A program made the translations under genes and the position numbers. Below the pieces are notes generated by a model. The model was not told the origin of the DNA, ran no database searches, and worked only from the letters and a program-made list of their open reading frames with translations. Of a DNA stretch of 54,344 nt, positions 7,485 through 15,351 are shown piece after piece. Positions within the stretch are counted from its first letter, which is position 1; every line of letters starts with the position of its first letter. This DNA is from DASSFZ01 sp035283185 (lineage in GTDB: Bacteria; Chloroflexota; Anaerolineae; Fen-1058), in contig DATEUJ010000108.1 of NCBI GenBank assembly GCA_035283185.1, positions 1 through 54,344 on the forward strand. The letters are read 5' to 3'.

Positions 7485-8546
7485 CTAGCTCCAGATACCC
7501 GGGATCGGCGTGCCGCACTTGGGACAGCGTCCCGATCCGCTCAGCACGTCCTTGAGGATTTGATAACCCCAGCGCGCGATCAACAGCTCGCGGCAGTTCG
7601 GACAATAGGTGTTCTCGTACGTGCCGACCTGCCCAGGCAGATTCCCGGCATAGACGTAGCGCAGGCCTGCTTCCTGACCGATCTCCGCCGCGCGAATCAG
7701 AGTTTTCGCGTCCGTATTGTCCGGATCGGTCATCTTGTAGTCTTTGTGGAAGGCTGTCACGTGCCACGGGATGTCGGGCGAGATCGAGGCAATGAAGCGC
7801 GCTGCGTCCCACAGCTCTTCGTTGCTGTCGTTGAAGCCGGGAATAGTCAGGGTGACGATCTCCAGCCAGAAGCCGCGCTCATGCACCATCTCGATCCCCT
7901 TGAGAACCTTGGGCAGCTCCGCGCCGAGCCTGCGATAGTTCTTGTCGTTCATCGTCTTCAGGTCGATCTTGTAGCCGACGACGTAAGGTCGGATGTAGTC
8001 GAGCACCTCGGGCGTGGCGTTGCCGTTCGAGATGTACACGCAGCGATAACCGGCCTGTATCGCCGTCTTGAACACGTCGACGGCCCACTCGCTCGTGATG
8101 AGCGGCTCGTTGTACGACGATCCGAACAGCTTCGCGCCGTGGCGCCTGCCGATATTGACAAGCTCTTGAGGCGTCACACGCTGCGGCGTGACGCCGGCGT
8201 CCTTGTCACGCAGAGCTTGTGATGTGAGCCAGTTTTGGCAATAGGAGCAGTGAAGATCGCAACCGAGCATCCCGAAGGTGAGCGTATCCGAACCTGGCAG
8301 AATATGGAAGAAGGGCTTCTTCTCCGTCGGATCGACCTGCAGCGCGCCGACGTAGCCGTGCGGCACGTACAGCGTGCCGCCCTGGTTGAAGCGGACGCGG
8401 CAGATGCCTTCCCGGCCGTCTTTGATCAGGCAGCGATGACCGCAGGCGTAGCACCGCACCGCGTTGTTTTCCAGTTTCTCGTACAGCTCGCCTTCGACGG
8501 TCAGACGATCGAGGATCTCGCCCAACATGATAGTTTGGGTTGCCAT
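7485..8546 (-). CDS. amrS: AmmeMemoRadiSam system radical SAM enzyme
   Basis: The 353-residue radical SAM protein belongs to the AmrS (PflA-like) group. An N-terminal zinc-like knot (RCYACGHRCLIKDGREGICRVR) precedes the SAM cluster motif GCDLHCSYCQNW (CxxxCxxC). SSYNEPLITSEW, SNGNATPEVLD and YKIDLKTMN are typical family motifs, and the tail has two CxxC pairs (TYCPNC, GRCPKCG) likely to bind a further metal. The family is usually found with Memo and AMMECR1 partners, but I see neither here. Its precise substrate is not settled. The start follows a clear GGGAGGTG ribosome site. It leads a three-gene operon. Confidence 0.9.
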   Translation of the reverse strand: MATQTIMLGEILDRLTVEGELYEKLENNAVRCYACGHRCLIKDGREGICRVRFNQGGTLYVPHGYVGALQVDPTEKKPFFHILPGSDTLTFGMLGCDLHCSYCQNWLTSQALRDKDAGVTPQRVTPQELVNIGRRHGAKLFGSSYNEPLITSEWAVDVFKTAIQAGYRCVYISNGNATPEVLDYIRPYVVGYKIDLKTMNDKNYRRLGAELPKVLKGIEMVHERGFWLEIVTLTIPGFNDSNEELWDAARFIASISPDIPWHVTAFHKDYKMTDPDNTDAKTLIRAAEIGQEAGLRYVYAGNLPGQVGTYENTYCPNCRELLIARWGYQILKDVLSGSGRCPKCGTPIPGIWS

Positions 8547-8578
8547 AATGCACCTCCCTTGGAACCCAGTTCCATACT

Positions 8579-8584
8579 ATTATA
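8579..8584 (-). promoter_or_regulatory. -10 box of the amrS operon
   Basis: On the minus strand TATAAT lies 33 bp upstream of the amrS ATG, within GTGATATAATAG. A GGGAGGTG ribosome site follows before the start. No convincing -35 hexamer is seen at 16-18 bp; the nearest candidate is TTTCGCC. Confidence 0.55.
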
Positions 8585-8699
8585 TCACCGCATTGGCGAA
8601 AAATGAGGCCCAGTGTGAGGATTTTATGCCGAGGATCGCGCCTGGCGTTATCGGGCCGATTTCAGCCCTCTCCCGACCCGCCAGTTGTGAATCCGCGTA

Positions 8700-9233
8700 T
8701 CACTGACCGGCCTCCGGTGCGGTATCGGGGTAAGAGGACGGCGGCAGGTGCAGCCCGAATGCGCGCCGAATCCGGGCGACGATAGCCTTCGGTACCTCAG
8801 CCGCATCGACGATCAGCGCGTCCGCCGGCTCTTCCAGGGCATCGAACTGGCTGGCGAGCATGCCGGCTTTCATAAAATGATCGGGGCGCGCTTCGAGCCG
8901 GCGCTGCATGAGCGACGCATCGCCCCGCAAATGGACGAAGCGCACGTCTGCCGCGCGCGCTTTCAAGCGCTCGCGATACGCCTGCTTGAGCGCCGAGCAG
9001 GCGATCACGGCGTTCCGGCCTTCGCCTGTGACGTCCCCTATCAGGCGGTTGAGCGCGTCGAGCCAGGATATGCGATCGGCGTCGGTCAGGGGGATACCGC
9101 GCCGCATCTTTTCGACGTTGGCCAGTGGATGAAAGTTGTCCCCGTCGAAGAACGGCCATCCGAGATCGGCGGACAGCAGGCGGCCAACAGTCGTCTTGCC
9201 CGATCCCGCTACGCCCATCAGGACGATGATCAT
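8700..9233 (-). CDS. gntK: Gluconokinase
   Basis: The 177-residue P-loop kinase has Walker A GVAGSGKTT near residue 7, the gluconokinase signature DGDNFHPLANVEKMRRGIPLTDADR, and ACSALKQAYRERLK followed by FVHLRGD. It phosphorylates D-gluconate to 6-phosphogluconate in the cytosol. The length fits the GntK family; the proline-rich tail (PPSSYPDTAPEAGQ) is extra. It lies 10 bp downstream of the PaaI-type thioesterase and ends the hicBA-dinB operon. No transporter or regulator of gluconate use is nearby. Confidence 0.9.
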   Translation of the reverse strand: MIIVLMGVAGSGKTTVGRLLSADLGWPFFDGDNFHPLANVEKMRRGIPLTDADRISWLDALNRLIGDVTGEGRNAVIACSALKQAYRERLKARAADVRFVHLRGDASLMQRRLEARPDHFMKAGMLASQFDALEEPADALIVDAAEVPKAIVARIRRAFGLHLPPSSYPDTAPEAGQ

Positions 9234-9243
9234 TACTGGGTAT

Positions 9244-9693
9244 CTATCGTCTCTCGGCCTGCTGACCTCTTAAGATCATGCACGTGCTGCTGGCGCGGGC
9301 AACCAACTGCTGCTGCTCGTCGGTCACGTCGCATTCGACCAGGCCGATCGTCTGGCCGCGTTTGACGACCCGGCTCGAGGCGCGCAGCCGGGCGTTCTGC
9401 ACCGGCCTCAGGAAGTTGATCTTCAGCTCAAGCGTCGTGAACGTCTCGCCCTCGTCGAGCGTGGACGCATAGGCCATGCCCATCGCCGCGTCGGCGATGT
9501 CGCACAGCACGCCGCCGTGCAGCATCCCCATCGGATTGGTATGGCGCTCGCCGGCCTCGAACTCGACCGTCGCCTGTCCCGATTCGATGGACACGAGCCT
9601 GAAGCCAATGAGCATGGCGACGGGAGGATGCGGCGTCTCACCGCGCAGCATCGTATGCAGATAGTCCAGCATGCGGGACATCGGCCGTTTCAC
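9244..9693 (-). CDS. PaaI family hotdog-fold thioesterase
   Basis: The 149-residue hotdog protein carries GQATVEFEAGERHTNPMGMLHGGVLCDIADAAMGMA, the classic PaaI/YbgC-like helix with the HGG turn, followed by TLELKINFLRPV and ARASSTCMI. Such proteins hydrolyse acyl- or aryl-CoA thioesters as tetramers. The ATG overlaps the DUF2277 stop by 4 bp, so translation is probably coupled. The CoA substrate is unknown. Confidence 0.85.
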   Translation of the reverse strand: MKRPMSRMLDYLHTMLRGETPHPPVAMLIGFRLVSIESGQATVEFEAGERHTNPMGMLHGGVLCDIADAAMGMAYASTLDEGETFTTLELKINFLRPVQNARLRASSRVVKRGQTIGLVECDVTDEQQQLVARASSTCMILRGQQAERR

Positions 9694-9890
9694 CGGGTGA
9701 CGAGCGCGTCGAGCAGCGCCTGCGTCGAGGCCGCGATCTCGGCAACGGCCTTATCAAACGCCGCCTGATTTGCGCGCGACGGTTTGCGATAGCCGCTCAC
9801 CTTGCGCACGAATTGCAGCGCGGCGCCACGCAGTTCTTCATCGGTCGGCCGCCCATCAGGGCGGCGCAACGTTTTAATGCTTCGGCACAT
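9690..9890 (-). CDS. DUF2277 family protein
   Basis: The 66-residue basic protein MCRSIKTLRRPDGRPTDEEL, with QFVRKVSGYRKPSRAN following, matches the DUF2277 pattern: a conserved N-terminal MCR-IK-LR stretch and a helical C-terminal half. No function is known. It lies 9 bp after dinB and overlaps the thioesterase start by 4 bp. The short, fully conserved-looking sequence and the overlaps support a real gene. Confidence 0.85.
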   Translation of the reverse strand: MCRSIKTLRRPDGRPTDEELRGAALQFVRKVSGYRKPSRANQAAFDKAVAEIAASTQALLDALVTR

Positions 9891-9899
9891 CGTGCCACC

Positions 9900-10475
9900 T
9901 CAATCTTCAAGGTCATTCAGTTCGGAGAACTTGCGAATCAACTCGGCCATCACCGCCAGGTGATAATCGTCGTGCTCGGCGGCGAAATAGGCCAGGTCCA
10001 CGACGCGCATCGCTTTCTCCAGGCGCGGATGGATGGCCGTTCGCGTGACGAAAGCTTCATCGAACGCCTCCAGACGCCGCACGAACTCCGCGCGCGCCGC
10101 GCGAAACGACGCAAGGATGTCTTCGATGGCTTTCGTGTTGTGATCCGCTTCGTAGGTCTTTCGGTTTTGCATATCGGCGGGCTGCAGCACTTCCCGCCCC
10201 GCTTCGAAGTCGTCGAGCCGGCCCATGCCCAGCGCCTCCAGGTCGAACAAATGACCGGCGTTTTCCTGGATAGACCAGTCGTCGCCATCACGCCGGGTCA
10301 GAATCTCGCGCGGCAGCGATCGGACCCGGTCTTCCAGGCGAGACGGAGCACCCCTCAAACGCTCCACGATGATCGGATACATGCCCGGCGGAAAGTCGAA
10401 CGAGAATTCGCGTTCGAGCCAATCGATGCGACGGATCACGGAATAACTCCCTTTCCCCACTGCAGCGTAAGTCAT
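9900..10475 (-). CDS. DinB family protein
   Basis: The 191-residue four-helix-bundle protein contains WSIQENAGHLFDLEALGMGRL and, near the end, YFAAEHDDYHLAVMAELI. His in the first motif and the HxxxH-like pair in the second fit the three-His metal site of DinB/YfiT proteins, which act in stress-linked or thiol-dependent reactions. It overlaps the hicA stop by 4 bp, so an HicA/HicB pair heads its operon. The N-terminal 15 residues are atypical, and a start a little further in is possible, but the overlap favours the one given. Confidence 0.85.
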   Translation of the reverse strand: MTYAAVGKGSYSVIRRIDWLEREFSFDFPPGMYPIIVERLRGAPSRLEDRVRSLPREILTRRDGDDWSIQENAGHLFDLEALGMGRLDDFEAGREVLQPADMQNRKTYEADHNTKAIEDILASFRAARAEFVRRLEAFDEAFVTRTAIHPRLEKAMRVVDLAYFAAEHDDYHLAVMAELIRKFSELNDLED

Positions 10476-10708
10476 TCACGCTGCATCACCTGGAATTCTT
10501 CAACTGTTAAGCCTGCGTCGCGAATGATTTTCCGCAGGGTTCCAGTTGGAATCATTTTACTCGGATGAATCGCAACGATCGTCCAGCGTCCATCAGGATG
10601 TCGAAACGTGGCATGGCTGCCCGACTGGCGGATCTGCTGGAATCCAATGTGCTCCAACACACGGATCACATCACGCGGCTTTGCGGGCGATAGCTTATAG
10701 CTCATCAA
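10472..10708 (-). CDS. hicA: HicA family toxin (mRNA interferase)
   Basis: The 78-residue protein has the double-stranded-RNA-binding-like HicA fold: KPRDVIRVLEHIGFQQIRQSGSHATFRHPDGRWTIVAIHPSK, with the catalytic His in GSHATF, then GTLRKIIRDAGLTVEEF. HicA cleaves mRNA and is neutralised by HicB. It overlaps hicB by 4 bp upstream and dinB by 4 bp downstream, so toxin, antitoxin and DinB are translationally linked. Order is antitoxin first. Confidence 0.92.
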   Translation of the reverse strand: MMSYKLSPAKPRDVIRVLEHIGFQQIRQSGSHATFRHPDGRWTIVAIHPSKMIPTGTLRKIIRDAGLTVEEFQVMQRE

Positions 10709-10920
10709 GCAGCGACCCGCACGATTTCGAAACTCGGAATCGGGTCGCCCACGGCTAGACGCGACTGAAGCACCAGCTTGATCGCGTCGCGAATGTTCGC
10801 CACTGCTTCCTCGCGCGTCTTACCGTCCGTGTAACAGCCCGGCAATACCGGACAGTCGGCAAGGTAGACGTCCTCTTCGGCATCATATTCGATGATCACG
10901 GGGAAATTGTATTCGTTCAT
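10705..10920 (-). CDS. hicB: HicB family antitoxin
   Basis: The 71-residue protein MNEYNFPVIIEYDAEEDVYL, followed by ADCPVLPGCYTDGKTREEAV, is a compact HicB domain without a C-terminal DNA-binding extension. It should bind and inhibit the adjacent HicA. I chose the ATG at 10920; the frame stays open upstream to 11007, but that part is basic, unlike HicB, and begins in non-coding-looking DNA. It heads the six-gene hicB-hicA-dinB-DUF2277-PaaI-gntK run. Confidence 0.9.
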   Translation of the reverse strand: MNEYNFPVIIEYDAEEDVYLADCPVLPGCYTDGKTREEAVANIRDAIKLVLQSRLAVGDPIPSFEIVRVAA

Positions 10921-11118
10921 CGTCACTCTCCGCGCCGACGTGTTACATCGCCACCTTCGTGTCCACTTCAGTCGCGCCCGAGAGGATACACTGTGCGTTG
11001 AGCACATGTCCTCATCACACCCTATAAGAACTCGACGCGGCCGGCCATCTCCTGCGGCTCGAGCGCCTCACAAATCAGAATAGGGTCTTTAGCTTTTGTT
11101 GCAACAATGTACGGCGCG

Positions 11119-11355
11119 TCATCTAGCGAGCTCAGAACCGGGTACCTCCCATTCGGCTTTCACCTCATCCCAAAGTAAAGCGCCCGCCTTCTCCGGTCCC
11201 ATGCGCAGGCGCGGCAAAACCACCTTTACCAGCGCCCGATCGTCTAAGTCCTCAAGCCAATCCAGGAGAGATTCCCACACTTCGATGTCAATTTGCGCGG
11301 CAGCCGGTTTGCCTTTTTGATTGACCACATACCTCAAACAGAAACGCCGGCTCAT
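11119..11355 (-). CDS. Small antitoxin-like protein
   Basis: The 78-residue protein begins MSRRFCLRYVVNQKGKPAAA, then has the helical EVWESLLDWLEDLDDRALVK and a C-terminal LWDEVKAEWEVPG. The strand-helix beginning and the DVKAEW-like tail resemble Phd/RelB antitoxins, where the tail wraps the toxin. It overlaps the recN stop by 4 bp, so it rides on the recN transcript. No complete toxin gene follows; only an out-of-frame open stretch lies in about 11030-11110, so it may be an orphan antitoxin. Confidence 0.6.
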   Translation of the reverse strand: MSRRFCLRYVVNQKGKPAAAQIDIEVWESLLDWLEDLDDRALVKVVLPRLRMGPEKAGALLWDEVKAEWEVPGSELAR

Positions 11356-13097
11356 ATCGGCGCTCCAGATTTCACTTCGGCCACGCCAGCCAGGATCTCC
11401 TGCGCGCTGAGCGTGGCGCCTTCGCCGCTCGCGCCGAGCATCTGCGCCAGTTCTTCGACGCGCGCCTCGCCGTCGAGCGGGCTGGCGCGCGTGACGGTGC
11501 GCTCGCCGTCGACGATCTTCTCGACCTTGAAGTGCGCGTCGCCGTAGCCGGCTAACTGCGGCAGGTGCGTGATGCACACCACCTGATGAGTGCCGCTCAG
11601 TCCCCACAGCTTCTGGCCGACCGTCACGCCGACGCGCCCGCCGATGCCCTGATCGATCTCGTCGAAGATCAGCGTCGGCGTCTGGTCGGCGCGCGACAAC
11701 ACGTTCTTGAGCGCGAGCATCAGCCGGGACGTCTCACCGCCCGACGCGATCTTCGCCAGCGGCTTCAATCCTTCGCCGATATTCGGCGCAATGAGAAACT
11801 CGATCTTGTCCAGCCCCGTCGCGTCGAACGCGAAGCGGCCCTCGTCGACGAACGCGCCCTCCTCCGCCGCATCCCACTTCATATCGACGGCGAAGCGCGC
11901 GCCGGACATGCGCAGGTCGTTCAGCTCGGCTTCGATGCCCGCCGACAGTCTTTCCGCCGCTGCATGCCGCGCCTCCGACAAGTGCTTGCCCAGCAGCCCG
12001 ATCTCGCGCAGCAGGCGCTCTTCCTCACCCCGCAGTTCCTCCACGCGCTCTCCGGAATGCTCGATCGCGTCCAGCTCCTCGGCGGCTTTCTCGGCAAACG
12101 CCAGCACGTCGGCAATCGAGCCATTCGGCGCGTACTTGCGCTTCAGGCGCTTGATCAGGTCGAGCCGCTCCTCGACGTGCTCCAGGCGCTTGGGGGAATA
12201 CTCGATGCGATCGCGGTAGTCGCTGATCTCGCGCGCCAGGTCGTCGATCTGCGCGTTGACCGACTCGATCGTCTCCGAATGTCTGGCCAGGCCCGGATCG
12301 ATCTTCGCCAACCCGGCGATCGCTTTCCGCGCCTGCGCCAGCGCGTCGAGCGCGGCCGGCGTCTCGCCCGCGCCTTCGTACAGCGCGGCGTACGCTTCGT
12401 CGGCCAGCGAGGTGAGCGTCTCGGCGTTCGCCTGCCGATTGCGCTCGGCGGTCAGCGCTTCCTCTTCTCCTTCCTTCAAGCGCGCGTCGCCGATCTCTTC
12501 CACCTGGAACTTGAGCAGGTCGGCCCGGCGCGCCAGCTCGGCTTCGCTGCGCAGCAAGGTGTCGAGCTCCTTCCGCACGCCGCGCCACTGCGCCACAGCC
12601 GACGCGAGCCGCTGCCGCGCCTCCCACGTCTCGGCATATCGATCCAGGAGATTCACGTGCTCTTTGGGACGCAGCAGCGACAGGTGCTCGCTCTGGCCGT
12701 GGATGTCGACGAGAACCTCGCCGATCGATTTGAGGATAGCGGTCGTGACCACCCGCCCGTTGACGCGGCTCGTCGAGCGGCCGTTGGCGCGAATCTCGCG
12801 CGAGAGCAGGAGCATGTCCGGCTCCTCGTCGTCGACCAGGTCGTTTTCCTTGAGGATGGGGTCGATGGCCGCGCGCGTCCCATCGTCCAGGTAAAACATT
12901 CCCTCGATCGCGGCGCGCGCCGCGCCCGCCCGCACCATTTGCGTTTCGACGCGCCCGCCGAGCAGCGCGCCGACCGCGTCGATGATGATCGACTTGCCCG
13001 CGCCGGTCTCGCCGGTCAGCACGTTGAACCCGAGAGCGAGCTTCAGGCGCAGCTCGTCGATGATCGCGAAATCGGTAATCAGGAGTTCGGCCAGCAT
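11352..13097 (-). CDS. recN: DNA repair protein RecN
   Basis: The 581-residue SMC-like ATPase starts MLAELLITDFAIIDELRLKL with Walker A LTGETGAGKSIIIDA. Long coiled coils fill the middle. The C-terminal half carries the ABC signature IASGGETSRLMLALK, Walker B TLIFDEIDQGIGG and the VTHLPQLA-type switch (here ITHLPQLAGYGDAHF). RecN acts at DNA double-strand breaks with RecA. The ATG at 13097 was chosen because the family starts M-L-x-x-L-x-I-x-x-F; longer open frames upstream are shadows. It sits 10 bp after the B-box membrane protein in a repair-flavoured operon. Confidence 0.95.
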   Translation of the reverse strand: MLAELLITDFAIIDELRLKLALGFNVLTGETGAGKSIIIDAVGALLGGRVETQMVRAGAARAAIEGMFYLDDGTRAAIDPILKENDLVDDEEPDMLLLSREIRANGRSTSRVNGRVVTTAILKSIGEVLVDIHGQSEHLSLLRPKEHVNLLDRYAETWEARQRLASAVAQWRGVRKELDTLLRSEAELARRADLLKFQVEEIGDARLKEGEEEALTAERNRQANAETLTSLADEAYAALYEGAGETPAALDALAQARKAIAGLAKIDPGLARHSETIESVNAQIDDLAREISDYRDRIEYSPKRLEHVEERLDLIKRLKRKYAPNGSIADVLAFAEKAAEELDAIEHSGERVEELRGEEERLLREIGLLGKHLSEARHAAAERLSAGIEAELNDLRMSGARFAVDMKWDAAEEGAFVDEGRFAFDATGLDKIEFLIAPNIGEGLKPLAKIASGGETSRLMLALKNVLSRADQTPTLIFDEIDQGIGGRVGVTVGQKLWGLSGTHQVVCITHLPQLAGYGDAHFKVEKIVDGERTVTRASPLDGEARVEELAQMLGASGEGATLSAQEILAGVAEVKSGAPI

Positions 13098-13107
13098 GGG
13101 CAATCTC

Positions 13108-13626
13108 TTATCGCCACAGGCGCAGCCGCGCCAGAACTGCGCCGGCCATGAGTACGAAGAACACGGCATCCCAGAGGAGGCCCGTGAACGCCTGGCCGCC
13201 GAACGCGAGGAGTTGAGGCCACAGTACGGCGAGCGCGCCGAGGGCCAGGCTCGCCAGCGCAACGGCCCAGATATAGCGCCCGCGCCGCCGCCCTGTCACG
13301 CGCCAGATCACCTCGCCGATCAGGCCGCCGATCACGGGTCCGAGGAATATGACAAAGAAGCCGAGCCGCGGCACGAAGCGCTGCGCGAGATAGCCGATCG
13401 GCAGCGCCGCGATCGCGGCGATCACGTAGTCTGCCTGGGTCGCATTGAAGAACACATCCTGTTGTTGGCGGACGCACGTCTTGCAGCGATAGCCGACGGC
13501 CGTGCGCACGGCGTCTTTGGAGCAGATCGGCTTGTTGCAGCGGTTGCAGCGCAGCGTCGTTGGCGTGTTGGGATGGTAGTAACAGTACAGTGTTTCGCCG
13601 GCGCTCGAAGTCGCTTGCTCTGACAT
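13108..13626 (-). CDS. B-box-type zinc-finger membrane protein
   Basis: The 172-residue protein has an N-terminal zinc ribbon (YCYYHPNTPTTLRCNRC, then NKPICSKDAV and YRCKTCVRQQQ), which fits a B-box-like motif, followed by a hydrophobic C-terminal half with about four membrane helices (for example DYVIAAIAALPIGYL and FFVIFLGPVIGGLIG). Proteins of this plan are common in Chloroflexota and have no known role; the zinc finger would face the cytosol. It lies 26 bp after NAD kinase and 10 bp before recN. Confidence 0.75.
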   Translation of the reverse strand: MSEQATSSAGETLYCYYHPNTPTTLRCNRCNKPICSKDAVRTAVGYRCKTCVRQQQDVFFNATQADYVIAAIAALPIGYLAQRFVPRLGFFVIFLGPVIGGLIGEVIWRVTGRRRGRYIWAVALASLALGALAVLWPQLLAFGGQAFTGLLWDAVFFVLMAGAVLARLRLWR

Positions 13627-13652
13627 GTCACTCTTTCCGGACAAACTCAATG

Positions 13653-14579
13653 CTACTGGTTCGGATTCTTCTCCAGGTCGGCAGCCGGGTTTTGCGCCAT
13701 GCGCGCCATCAACGTTCGATAGAAATAGGACTTCGGCTGCACGCGCACAAAGCGGCACACGTACGGGCTGGACTGCACACGGACGAGATCGCCGTTGGCC
13801 AGCGGCATCGGGTCGCGCCCGTCGGCGCTGAGCATGGCCGGGCGCGTCGTCGCCACGCGCAGGTCTACCGTCGTCCCTTCGTGCAGCACGACCGGCCGGT
13901 CGATGACCAAGTGGGGCGCAACGGCCACGAGCAAGATGTTTTTCAGCTCCGGCGGGAGGATCGGCCCGCCGGCTGCCAGCGCGTACGCCGTGCTGCCGGT
14001 TGGCGTGGCGACGATCAAGCCGTCGGCCAGGTAATTCGCCAGCAGCCCGCCGTCGATGCACACCTCGATGCGCACCGGCCGGCCCGTCCCGCCGCGCCCG
14101 ACGAACACCTCGTTGAGCACTTCCAGCGATTGCAGCACCTCGCCGTCACGCTCGACGTCGGCGTGCAGCATCAGGCGCTCTTCCAGCCAGTAATCGCCTG
14201 CCATCACCCGCGCGAGCACGGCCGGCCATTCGCTGGGCTGCACTTCGACCAGGAACCCCAATCGTCCCAGGTTCACGCCCAGCACGGGGATGTTGCGCGG
14301 CGCGGTCAGACAGCCGGCGCGAAGCATCGTCCCGTCGCCGCCCAGCGCGATGACCATGTCGACGCCGTCCAGCCGCGCGTCGATATCTTCGTCTTCGAGC
14401 GAGGCCAACTGCGCCTGAGCCTTCCACTGGGCCAACTGCTCGGCAATCTGCCCGGCGAGCTTGGACGATACGCTGATCTGCGGCGTGTGCGCCACCACCA
14501 CCCGCCTGGGCGGGGCGCAGCGCGCCGGGGTATTCACCGGAGTCACGGTGGCAATATCCTGAATCGTATTGACCGGCAT
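13653..14579 (-). CDS. nadK: NAD kinase
   Basis: The 308-residue protein phosphorylates NAD to NADP. The diagnostic GGDGTMLRA motif is in the N-terminal domain (MVIALGGDGTM), LNEVFVGRG is the conserved NE motif, and LIVATPTGSTAYALAAGGP completes the active site. An N-terminal stretch of about 30 residues precedes the first strand RRVVVAHTP. The ATG at 14579 is 11 bp after the Cas4-like gene. A longer frame upstream is out of frame with that real gene and was rejected. Confidence 0.93.
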   Translation of the reverse strand: MPVNTIQDIATVTPVNTPARCAPPRRVVVAHTPQISVSSKLAGQIAEQLAQWKAQAQLASLEDEDIDARLDGVDMVIALGGDGTMLRAGCLTAPRNIPVLGVNLGRLGFLVEVQPSEWPAVLARVMAGDYWLEERLMLHADVERDGEVLQSLEVLNEVFVGRGGTGRPVRIEVCIDGGLLANYLADGLIVATPTGSTAYALAAGGPILPPELKNILLVAVAPHLVIDRPVVLHEGTTVDLRVATTRPAMLSADGRDPMPLANGDLVRVQSSPYVCRFVRVQPKSYFYRTLMARMAQNPAADLEKNPNQ

Positions 14580-14590
14580 TATAACCCGAT

Positions 14591-15109
14591 TCAAGCCAGG
14601 CGCTCGTCGCACGCGTGGCGGTAACCGCAGTTGGCGCAGCGGCGGGGATCCGAGTGCGATCGGTGCGCCCCGTTCTCGCTCGAAGCCAGACGCATTTCGT
14701 CGAGCACGTCGAGCAGGGACGAGCGCAGGCGGTCGGTGTGCTCGATCGAGAGCGTCTCGTCGGCGTACTGGATGATACCGTACGGCGGCCGCCGCCCGTG
14801 TGTCTCCTCGACGAGCAGGCAATACGCGGCCAGTTGCATCAGGTGACTCGCGCGCGGTCCGTTCGGCGGCATGCGCGACGACTTCACTTCGACCGGCACG
14901 ATCGCTCGACCGTCTTTCACCAGATAATCGGGCTTGCCGGCGATCCGATACACAGACGAAAACAGCGGCTTCTCGACCGGTCCCCAGGCCCGCATGTCGC
15001 TGTAAATCACTTCGCCGCGCGGCAACCCGGATTCGTCCCGCGCCGCCCGGCTCAGCACGAGGGCGACCAGGCCGGCGATGAGAAACAGGACTGCCAGAAA
15101 CCCGATCAA
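14591..15109 (-). CDS. Cas4-like PD-(D/E)XK nuclease, membrane-anchored C-terminal part
   Basis: The protein has about 172 residues. An N-terminal hydrophobic helix (LIGFLAVLFLIAGLVALVL) is followed by the nuclease core: GKPDYLV (Asp), VPVEVKSSR (E-x-K), and QLAAYCLLVEE (Q-x3-Y). A C-terminal CANCGYRHAC supplies three cluster Cys, as in Cas4/Dna2-type enzymes. The fourth Cys and the N-terminal His expected for a complete Cas4 lie in the upstream gene. The proposed start is TTG, whose last two bases overlap the upstream TGA (TTGA), suggesting coupled translation; it could also be one gene broken by a frameshift. No cas1 or CRISPR array is present. Confidence 0.75.
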   Translation of the reverse strand: MIGFLAVLFLIAGLVALVLSRAARDESGLPRGEVIYSDMRAWGPVEKPLFSSVYRIAGKPDYLVKDGRAIVPVEVKSSRMPPNGPRASHLMQLAAYCLLVEETHGRRPPYGIIQYADETLSIEHTDRLRSSLLDVLDEMRLASSENGAHRSHSDPRRCANCGYRHACDERLA

Positions 15110-15351
15110 CCCGTCGCTCCGGAGAACCAGGCCGTCGCCAGGACAACGCCGATCAGGAACAGCCCGATCGCGGCGCGTCGCAGAAAGCCGGCGAACGCCA
15201 CCGTCCGGCCGTGTCGCGTGTGCGCCCACGTCCCGGCTTCAAGCTCACGGACATTCGCCGGCTCTACGCCCTCGATCGCGCCCAGCCACCAGGCTTTCGC
15301 GCAGAACATGTATTGTCCAATCTCACTGGCGCGGATAATGCGGTTCGTCAC
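15106..15351 (-). CDS. Cas4-like N-terminal part with membrane helix
   Basis: The 81-residue protein (GTG start after GGAGGGTGG) begins VTNRIIRASEIGQYMFCAKA and has a Cys and an AHTRHGR motif that match the first cluster Cys and His region of Cas4-type nucleases. A C-terminal hydrophobic helix (AAIGLFLIGVVLATAWF) follows. It ends with the TGA that overlaps the TTG of the next gene. Together the two products would supply all expected Cas4 residues, each with its own membrane segment. It follows translin; the proposed start is 28 bp inside the translin 3' end. Confidence 0.65.
   Translation of the reverse strand: MTNRIIRASEIGQYMFCAKAWWLGAIEGVEPANVRELEAGTWAHTRHGRTVAFAGFLRRAAIGLFLIGVVLATAWFSGATG

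Noticed and set aside
6549..8222. Plus-strand open frame of 557 codons across GT4 and amrS
   Set aside because: Antisense shadow; no recognisable domain, and both real genes on the minus strand have full family motifs.
9900..10475. DinB as DNA polymerase IV
   Set aside because: The protein is a four-helix-bundle DinB/YfiT type; it has no polymerase motifs. The shared name is misleading.
11030..11118. Short minus-strand open stretch reading DDAPYIVATKAKDPILICEA after the antitoxin-like gene
   Set aside because: It looks protein-like but has no start codon or ribosome site after the in-frame stop near 11169. It could be the end of a lost toxin gene; not enough to call.
11565..13151. Plus-strand open frame of 528 codons across recN
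   Set aside because: It is the antisense shadow of recN; composition is Arg, Gln and Leu rich without any motif. GC-rich coding DNA leaves such frames open.
14591..15229. Longer start for the Cas4-like C part
   Set aside because: The extra 40 residues overlap the upstream gene in another frame and have no Cas4 character; TTG at 15109 fits the overlap.
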